A stretch of DNA of 46,223 bases, from positions 4,132 to 50,354 of the forward strand of contig NZ_CDBI01000088.1 in the NCBI RefSeq assembly GCF_000820025.1, in the 5' to 3' direction. How positions within the stretch are numbered: the stretch's first letter is position 1; the number at the start of each line of letters is the position of its first letter. The notes beneath the pieces are model-generated. The model was not told the origin of the DNA. It saw only the letters and a list, made by a program, of their open reading frames with translations, and ran no database searches. The stretch is from Aeromonas popoffii. GTDB lineage: Bacteria; Pseudomonadota; Gammaproteobacteria; Enterobacterales; Aeromonadaceae. Shown here one piece after another: positions 40,830 to 46,223 of this stretch. The position numbers and the translations under genes are program-made.

Positions 40830-41198
40830 ATGAACAAAGAGACGGCCACCAAGGTGTTTGAATCGCTCGCCTCCGGCATTCGGCTGGATGTGTGGCGGTT
40901 GCTGGTCAAGGCGGGGCTGGATGGGCGGGTCGCAGGCGAACTGGCCAGCGAGCTCAATATCGCCCCCAATACCCTCTCGTTTCACCTCAAGGCCATGCTC
41001 AATGCCGGCCTGTTGTCGGTGGTGCAAGAGGGGCGTTTTTTGCGCTACCGCGCCAACATTCCCCTGATGCTGGATCTGATCGGTTATCTCACCGAGGAGT
41101 GCTGCGCCGGTCACCCCGAGGCGTGCGGCGTGATGCGCGCCGAGTCCACCTGTTCCCCCCATGTTCTGCCTGCGCAGCCCTGCTGCAACAAGGAGTAA
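40830..41198 (+). CDS. arsR: Arsenite-responsive repressor ArsR
   Basis: A 122-residue ArsR/SmtB winged-helix repressor (VFESLASGIRLDVWRLLVKA, AGELASELNIAPNTLSFHLKAM, VVQEGRFLRYRANI). The usual E. coli As(III) site CVC in the DNA-reading helix is absent. Cysteines instead cluster at the C-terminus (Cys91, Cys92, Cys99, Cys108, Cys118, Cys119), like the alternative sensor of Acidithiobacillus ArsR. The ATG at 40830 has GAAGGTG upstream; an in-frame ATG at 40803 would lie too close to the promoter. It is the first gene of arsR-D-A-acr3-C, with its operator just upstream. Confidence 0.92.
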   Translation: MNKETATKVFESLASGIRLDVWRLLVKAGLDGRVAGELASELNIAPNTLSFHLKAMLNAGLLSVVQEGRFLRYRANIPLMLDLIGYLTEECCAGHPEACGVMRAESTCSPHVLPAQPCCNKE

Positions 41199-41202
41199 TG
41201 CC

Positions 41203-41571
41203 ATGTCAGCCATTCAGGTTTTTGATCCCGCTCTCTGCTGCTCCAGCGGTGTCTGCGGCACCGAGGTCGATCAGGCATTGGTCACCTTTGCCGCCGACGT
41301 GGCTTGGGCCAAGGAGCAGGGGGTTGCCATCGAGCGCTTCAATCTGGCCCAGCAACCCATGCAGTTTGCCGAGACCCCGGCCGTTAGCGCCTTTCTGACT
41401 CATGCCGGGGAGGAGGGATTGCCGCTGGTGCTGGTAGAGGGGCAGGTGGTGTTGACCGGCCGTTATCCGAGCCGCCGCGAGCTGGCCCGCTATGGGGGTC
41501 TGCCCGTGCCGCAGGCGGCGATCAAGGGGATCGTCAAGGGTGATTGCTGCTCCGGCAGCGGTTGCTGCTGA
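41203..41571 (+). CDS. arsD: Arsenic metallochaperone ArsD
   Basis: A 122-residue ArsD that hands As(III) to the ArsA ATPase and weakly represses the operon. Its metal-binding cysteines are all present: Cys12, Cys13, Cys18 near the start (LCCSSGVCG) and paired Cys115-Cys116 and Cys121-Cys122 at the end (DCCSGSGCC). The thioredoxin-like fold shows in VLVEGQVVLTGRYPSRREL. The ATG at 41203 has AAGGAG upstream that overlaps the arsR stop, so the two genes are close-coupled. arsA follows after 60 bp. Confidence 0.95.
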   Translation: MSAIQVFDPALCCSSGVCGTEVDQALVTFAADVAWAKEQGVAIERFNLAQQPMQFAETPAVSAFLTHAGEEGLPLVLVEGQVVLTGRYPSRRELARYGGLPVPQAAIKGIVKGDCCSGSGCC

Positions 41572-41631
41572 TCCTCTGAGTCAACCCAGATCCCCCAGCC
41601 GGGCTAGCCACTCTGTCGACAGGAGTTCGTC

Positions 41632-43449
41632 ATGTTTCAGTTTCTGACCGATCCGCCCCCCTTTTTCTTTTTCACCGGCAAGGGCGGGGTGGGCAAGACC
41701 TCGCTGGCCTGCGCCAGTGCGGTGGCCCTCTGTGATGCCGGCAAGCGGGTGCTGCTGGTGAGTACCGATCCCGCCTCCAACGTGGGGCAGGTGTTTGCCA
41801 CCGAGATTGGCAATCGCGTCACCGCCATCGCCGCTGTGCCCGGCTTGTCGGCGCTGGAGATAGATCCCCCTGCGGCGGCCAAGGCTTATCGGGAGCGGAT
41901 CGTCGGGCCGGTGCGGGGCAAGTTGCCCGAGAGCGTGGTGCGCAGCATAGAAGAGCAGCTCTCCGGCGCTTGCACCACTGAAATTGCCGCCTTTGACGAG
42001 TTCACCGCCCTGCTCACTGACCAGGGGCTGCGCTCGGAATATGATCATATCGTGTTCGATACCGCCCCCACCGGCCACACCATCCGGTTGCTGCAACTGC
42101 CGGGGGCCTGGAGCGAATTTCTCGAGCAGGGCAAGGGGGATGCCTCCTGCCTTGGTCCGCTGGCGGGGCTGGCTAAGCAGCGCAGCCAGTATGCCGAGGC
42201 GGTTGCCGCATTGGCAGACGGGAAACAGACCCGACTGGTTTTGGTGGCCCGCGCCCAACACTCAACCCTGCGCGAAGTGGCCCGCACTCACGAGGAGCTG
42301 GCCGCCATCGGTTTGTTAAACCAGCAGTTGGTGATCAATGGCCTCTTTCCCGAGGACGCCATTGCCGGTGACTCGCTCGCCTTGGCCCTCTGGCAGCGTG
42401 AGCAACAGGCCCTTGCCCAGATGCCGCAGGGGATCAAGGGGCTGGCGCAGGATCATATCCCGTTGCTGGCTACCAATCTGGTGGGGGTCGAGAGCCTGCG
42501 CCAACTGCTGCAACCAGCGGCGATGGCCGAGCTATCCCCTGTTGCATCATCCTGTATCCAGCATGAGCAGCCTGAGCTGGGGTCGCTGGGGTCGCTGGTG
42601 GACGAGCTGGCCGCCGATGGCCACGGCCTTATCATGCTGATGGGCAAGGGCGGGGTGGGCAAGACCACGCTGGCGGCCGCCGTGGCGGTGGAGCTGGCCA
42701 GCCGCGGCCTGCCGGTGCACCTCACCACCTCGGATCCTGCCGCGCACCTGAGCGAGACTCTGGCAGGCGCCTTGTCCCATCTTGAGGTGAGCCGCATCGA
42801 CCCCCACGCCGAGACCGGGCGTTACCGCGCCCAGGTGCTGGCTACCAAGGGGGCCGCGCTGGACGAGCAGGGGCGGGCACTGCTGGAGGAGGACTTACGC
42901 TCCCCCTGCACCGAGGAGATCGCCGTGTTTCAGGCCTTCTCGCGCATCATCCGCGAGGCGGGCAAGCGCTTCGTGGTGATGGATACCGCCCCCACCGGCC
43001 ACACCCTGCTGCTGCTCGACGCCACCGGCGCCTACCACAGGGAGATAGCTCGTCAGATGGGCGGCAAGGGGATGCACTTCACCACGCCCATGATGCAGTT
43101 GCAGGACCCCAAGCAGACCAAGGTGCTGATCGTTACCCTGCCCGAGCCCACGCCAGTGCAGGAGGCGGCAACTCTGCAGGCCGATCTGCGCCGCGCCGGC
43201 ATCGAGCCCTGGGGCTGGCTTATCAACCACAGCTTGCAGCAAGCTGCGGTCAGCTCGCCGTTGCTGCAACTGCGGGCCGAGCGTCAGTTGCCCCATATCG
43301 AGGCGGTCGAGCAGCAGCATGCCAGCCGCTACGCCGTGGTGCCGCTGCTCGCCGAGGAGCCGGTGGGGCCGGACGCGCTGCGCCGCCTCTGCCAGCACCA
43401 TGAATTGCCGCCCCGGCCCGCTGTCGGGGCGGCTTGGCTATGCCGTTAA
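41632..43449 (+). CDS. arsA: Arsenite efflux ATPase ArsA
   Basis: A 605-residue soluble ATPase of two homologous halves that powers arsenite export when joined to the membrane pump. P-loops are GKGGVGKT (about residues 16-23) and MGKGGVGKTTL (about 337-347). The DTAPTGHT signature occurs in both halves. The three As(III)-binding cysteines, Cys114 (GACTTE), Cys173 (ASCLG) and Cys426 (PCTEE), are all kept. It should receive As(III) from ArsD. A strong AGGAG lies before ATG 41632. Usually ArsA works with ArsB; here the pump gene behind it is an Acr3-type carrier. Confidence 0.96.
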   Translation: MFQFLTDPPPFFFFTGKGGVGKTSLACASAVALCDAGKRVLLVSTDPASNVGQVFATEIGNRVTAIAAVPGLSALEIDPPAAAKAYRERIVGPVRGKLPESVVRSIEEQLSGACTTEIAAFDEFTALLTDQGLRSEYDHIVFDTAPTGHTIRLLQLPGAWSEFLEQGKGDASCLGPLAGLAKQRSQYAEAVAALADGKQTRLVLVARAQHSTLREVARTHEELAAIGLLNQQLVINGLFPEDAIAGDSLALALWQREQQALAQMPQGIKGLAQDHIPLLATNLVGVESLRQLLQPAAMAELSPVASSCIQHEQPELGSLGSLVDELAADGHGLIMLMGKGGVGKTTLAAAVAVELASRGLPVHLTTSDPAAHLSETLAGALSHLEVSRIDPHAETGRYRAQVLATKGAALDEQGRALLEEDLRSPCTEEIAVFQAFSRIIREAGKRFVVMDTAPTGHTLLLLDATGAYHREIARQMGGKGMHFTTPMMQLQDPKQTKVLIVTLPEPTPVQEAATLQADLRRAGIEPWGWLINHSLQQAAVSSPLLQLRAERQLPHIEAVEQQHASRYAVVPLLAEEPVGPDALRRLCQHHELPPRPAVGAAWLCR

Positions 43450-43547
43450 CTTGTTATGAATCCGTGTTTTTAACCTTTTTTTAACCTTGTTTTGAACCTT
43501 TGTTGAACAAATTGGAGATGCGGGATTGCGCCGCATCGGGAGCTGTG

Positions 43548-44612
43548 ATGTCTGCAATATGTGATGCCAAGGCAGTGCCTGCCATCGGCTTTTTTGAACG
43601 TTATCTGACCGCCTGGGTCGCCCTCTGCATTGTGGTGGGGATTGGCCTCGGGCAGGGGTTGCCGGATCTGTTCAAGGCGATCGGTGCCATGGAGCTCGCC
43701 AAGGTCAACTTGCCGGTGGGGCTGCTTATCTGGGTGATGATCATCCCCATGCTGCTCAAGATCGACTTTGGCGCCCTGCATCAGGTGAAGGGCCATATGA
43801 AGGGAATTGGCGTCACCCTCTTTATCAACTGGCTGGTCAAGCCCTTCTCCATGGCCTTCCTCGGCTGGCTTTTTATCCGCGTGCTGTTTGCCGACTGGCT
43901 GCCGGCGGATCAGCTTGACAGCTACGTGGCGGGGCTGATCCTGCTGGCGGCGGCCCCTTGCACCGCCATGGTGTTTGTCTGGAGTCGCCTCACCAACGGC
44001 GATCCTTACTTCACCCTGTCGCAGGTGGCGGTGAACGACCTCATCATGGTGTTTGCTTTCGCGCCGCTGGTGGCGCTGCTGCTCGGGGTCTCCAGCATAG
44101 TCGTGCCATGGGATACCCTGCTTACCTCTGTGGTGCTCTATATCGTCATTCCGGTCATCATTGCCCAGCTGCTGCGCAAGGCGTTGCTGCGAAAGGGGCA
44201 GGCCAGTTTCGATGGTGTCATGACCCGTATCCAACCCTGGTCGGTGGCGGCCCTTTTGCTCACCCTGGTGCTGCTGTTCGCCTTTCAGGGCAACGCCATC
44301 ATAGAGCAGCCGCTGGTTATCGCTCTGTTGGCGGTACCGATCCTGATCCAGGTGCTGTTCAACTCGGGATTGGCTTACTGGCTCAACCGCAAGGTGGGGG
44401 AGAAGCACTCGGTTGCCGGCCCCTCTGCCCTGATCGGTGCCTCCAACTTCTTCGAGCTGGCGGTGGCCGCCGCCATCAGCCTGTTCGGCTTTCACTCTGG
44501 CGCCGCGCTCGCCACCGTGGTCGGCGTGCTGATCGAGGTGCCTGTCATGCTGCTGGTGGTGCGCGTCGTCAACGCCAGCAAACCCTGGTACGAGGCGGGG
44601 CTGAGCCGTTAA
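43548..44612 (+). CDS. acr3: Arsenite efflux carrier, Acr3 family
   Basis: A 354-residue membrane protein with about ten hydrophobic helices (YLTAWVALCIVVGIGLGQ, NLPVGLLIWVMIIPMLLK, YVAGLILLAAAPCTAMVF and more). The conserved Acr3 Cys138 lies in AAAPCTAMVFVWS and the conserved Glu in SNFFELAVAAAI. It exports arsenite and belongs to the bile-acid/arsenite/riboflavin transporter superfamily, not to the ArsB family. I start at ATG 43548, with GGGAG five bases upstream. Upstream in-frame ATGs at 43500 and 43518 are poorer. It follows arsA after about 100 bp. Confidence 0.93.
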   Translation: MSAICDAKAVPAIGFFERYLTAWVALCIVVGIGLGQGLPDLFKAIGAMELAKVNLPVGLLIWVMIIPMLLKIDFGALHQVKGHMKGIGVTLFINWLVKPFSMAFLGWLFIRVLFADWLPADQLDSYVAGLILLAAAPCTAMVFVWSRLTNGDPYFTLSQVAVNDLIMVFAFAPLVALLLGVSSIVVPWDTLLTSVVLYIVIPVIIAQLLRKALLRKGQASFDGVMTRIQPWSVAALLLTLVLLFAFQGNAIIEQPLVIALLAVPILIQVLFNSGLAYWLNRKVGEKHSVAGPSALIGASNFFELAVAAAISLFGFHSGAALATVVGVLIEVPVMLLVVRVVNASKPWYEAGLSR

Positions 44613-44673
44613 CTGATGGCCGCTAACTGATGCTATCCATTTTCTATTCACTTGATTAATGAGAGACACGCAA

Positions 44674-45099
44674 ATGAGTGCAATCACCATCTATCACAAC
44701 CCGGAATGTGGCACCTCTCGCAACACCCTGGAGCTCATTCGCAACAGCGGCGTGGAGCCCACGGTTATCCACTATCTGGAGACGCCCCCCTCCCGCGAGC
44801 AGCTGGTGACGCTGATCGCCGCCATGGGCATGCCGGTGCGCGAGCTGCTGCGCAAGAACGTGCCCCCCTACGAGGCGCTCGGGCTGGCGGAAGATCGCGT
44901 CAGCGATGAATCGCTTATCGATGCCATGCTGGTCCATCCGATCCTTATCAACCGTCCCATCGTCGTGACGCCCCTTGGCACCAAATTGTGCCGTCCGTCG
45001 GAAGTGGTGCTCGATATTCTGCCCTCCCGGCAACAAGGGGCCTTCGCCAAGGAGGATGGCGAGCAGGTGGTGGATGAAAGTGGCAAGCGCCTCAAGTAG
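44674..45099 (+). CDS. arsC: Arsenate reductase ArsC (glutaredoxin type)
   Basis: A 141-residue arsenate reductase of the glutaredoxin-dependent R773 type. It turns arsenate into arsenite for export. The catalytic Cys12 lies in IYHNPECGTSRNTL; the conserved arginines lie in LLRKNV, INRPIV and LCRPSE. Length and sequence follow E. coli ArsC to the last residues (DESGKRLK). I chose ATG 44674 (MSAITIYH); an ATG at 44659 would add five residues. It is the last gene of the operon; a strong GC hairpin follows. Confidence 0.95.
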   Translation: MSAITIYHNPECGTSRNTLELIRNSGVEPTVIHYLETPPSREQLVTLIAAMGMPVRELLRKNVPPYEALGLAEDRVSDESLIDAMLVHPILINRPIVVTPLGTKLCRPSEVVLDILPSRQQGAFAKEDGEQVVDESGKRLK

Positions 45100-45136
45100 T
45101 ACCCGCGCTCAGGCGTAGCGCAGACATGATAATGAC

Positions 45137-45161
45137 CACGAGGGCGCCTGGCGCCCTCGTG
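45137..45161 (+). terminator. GC hairpin after the ars operon
   Basis: CACGAGGGCGCC pairs with GGCGCCCTCGTG almost without a loop, 38 bp after arsC. There is no T run, so it may terminate weakly or protect the mRNA end. Confidence 0.5.
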
Positions 45162-45280
45162 CACAGGTGCAGCAGCCAGGGCCGCGTCACTCGTTGACCG
45201 CGCCGTGAGCACCGCCTTATCCGGCGTCATCCAAATCTGCTACTGTGACTATCGACTCATCACAGAGGGTAGATAACAGC

Positions 45281-46066
45281 ATGAAAATTCGATTCCTGGT
45301 GATTGCAACGACGCTGGCACTGGCGTCGACCCCCGGTCTGGCCGATTGGGCGAAGCTGAAGGCTGCCGCCTCCGATCTTGGTACCGCGGTGAGCGAAACA
45401 GGCAAGGAGGTGTGGCAGGATGTCAGTGACTTCTCCAAGAAGAGCTGGGCCTCCATCTCGGCCTGGGGGGAGGAGGCGTTCAATACTGCCGGAGTCTGGA
45501 CCGACAAGAGCATAGCGACCGGCAAGGAGTGGCTGAAGGTCGCTGACAAGAAGCTTGACGAGATGTTGAATCCCAAGACGGCGCAAGAGGCAAGGGTGGC
45601 GCTCAATACCATGGCCGATACTGCGCTGGTGCGACTGTTCAACGAGCAGCCCTCAGCCAAGTTGTTGTTTGACAAGGCCTATGGCTATGCGGTGTTCGAT
45701 TCGCGCAAATTCTCCCTGATGCTCCATACCAACCAGGGGGCTGGCGTCGCGGTCAATCGTAACAGTGGCGAATACACCTATATGAAGATGTTTGGCGCGG
45801 GGCTCGCGGCCGGGATCGGGGGTAAGTTCTATCAGCAGGTGATCCTGTTTGAAGACAAGGCCAGATTCGATGCCTTCGTGACCCAGGGCTGGGAAGCCAC
45901 CTCGGAAGTGGGCGTGGTGGCAGGCAAAGAGAGCGCCGAGCTGACCGCCAAATACAACGGTGGCATGGCCATCTACCAGATCGGCGAGAAGGGCTTGCTG
46001 CTCGATGCCAACATCTCGGGATCCAAATACTGGATAGATGAGGAGCTGACGGAAAAGAGCCGGTAA
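45281..46066 (+). CDS. Exported SYLF-domain (YSC84-like) lipid-binding protein
   Basis: A 261-residue protein with a clear Sec signal peptide (MKIRFLVIATTLALASTPGLA, likely cut before DWAK). Residues about 25-85 are helical with a repeated Trp/Lys pattern (DVSDFSKKSWASISAWGEE). The C-terminal part is a SYLF/YSC84 domain (LFDKAYGYAVFDSRK, GAGVAVNRNSGEYTYMKMFG, AGIGGKFYQQVILFED, LLLDANISGSKYW). Related domains bind phospholipids; the bacterial role is unclear. The ATG at 45281 follows GAGGGTAG. It is probably periplasmic and not part of the ars operon, as a 180-bp gap with a hairpin separates them. Confidence 0.82.
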   Translation: MKIRFLVIATTLALASTPGLADWAKLKAAASDLGTAVSETGKEVWQDVSDFSKKSWASISAWGEEAFNTAGVWTDKSIATGKEWLKVADKKLDEMLNPKTAQEARVALNTMADTALVRLFNEQPSAKLLFDKAYGYAVFDSRKFSLMLHTNQGAGVAVNRNSGEYTYMKMFGAGLAAGIGGKFYQQVILFEDKARFDAFVTQGWEATSEVGVVAGKESAELTAKYNGGMAIYQIGEKGLLLDANISGSKYWIDEELTEKSR

Positions 46067-46218
46067 CGGTGTCGTTATCGGCTGATCACAGCAGGTAATG
46101 GCGTTGCCATCATCTGTCTATCAAGGTTCGCATGGCGGGAACGGTGCCAGGGTGAACGCCTCAATAGGGTTGAAACCTTTGCCCTGACTGGTACCCAATA
46201 AAAAAAGAGGGAGGCATC

Positions 46219-46223
46219 ATGCC
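46219..46223 (+). CDS. First codon of a gene cut by the window edge
   Basis: GAGGGAGG lies about four bases before an ATG at 46219. Only ATGCC is inside the window, so the product cannot be told. Confidence 0.4.

Noticed and set aside
46059..46082. Hairpin GCCGGTAACG/CGTTATCGGC over the stop codon of the SYLF gene as a terminator
   Set aside because: There is no T run and it overlaps coding sequence; it may fold, but its role is not supported.

Overview
The window looks like a chromosomal segment of an Aeromonas-type gammaproteobacterium. It is GC-rich, carries pykA/hexR/glk and phoPQ genes of enteric and vibrio type, and holds a complete MARTX toxin locus in the rtxBDE / rtxHCA arrangement known from Vibrio and Aeromonas. 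The species cannot be fixed from the sequence alone.

Layout. (1) 1-4351: a type I-F CRISPR array of 73 repeats and 72 spacers. It is cut by the left window edge, and the trailer (old) end lies inside the window. No cas gene is present, so the leader and cas operon are expected to the left. (2) 4352-4790: a gene-poor stretch, then tRNA-Thr(CGU) with its terminator on the minus strand. (3) 4876-9164: a YcdX-type PHP phosphatase, then a psrA-fadE fatty-acid oxidation unit with a perfect PsrA-like palindrome in its promoter. (4) 9200-9454: the remains of an RND efflux operon. (5) 9521-13295: central carbon genes pykA, hexR and glk, with a HexR-like palindrome upstream of pykA. (6) 13628-15684: phoQ and phoP. 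(7) 15812-37195: the MARTX locus. rtxB, rtxD and rtxE (type I secretion) run on the minus strand; rtxH, rtxC and the 14.5-kb rtxA run on the plus strand; an AT-rich divergent promoter region separates them. (8) 37531-40610: rimO, an HD-GYP protein and a UPF0251/DUF134 protein. (9) 40768-45099: a five-gene arsenic operon, arsR-arsD-arsA-acr3-arsC. (10) 45281-46066: an exported SYLF-domain protein. The first codon of another gene lies at the right edge.

How the parts work together. RtxC should acylate RtxA, and RtxB/RtxE/RtxD should export it. The toxin has N- and C-terminal glycine-rich repeat arms around a cargo block, and an inositol-phosphate-activated cysteine protease domain (CPD) to release the cargo. 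I read the cargo as an unrecognised module X, then an alpha/beta hydrolase (ABH), an MCF-type cysteine protease and a Ras/Rap1-specific peptidase (RRSP). I do not find the actin cross-linking (ACD) or Rho-inactivation (RID) domains. Module X, about 615 residues with conserved-looking Ser/Gly and Gly-His-Ser blocks, is the best candidate here for something undescribed.

Other points of interest are three pairs of related spacers that seem to hit the same site in divergent phages, an arginine in place of the usual H-box proline of PhoQ, an ArsR whose likely metal-binding cysteines sit at the C-terminus, and an orphan terminator that may end a small RNA.
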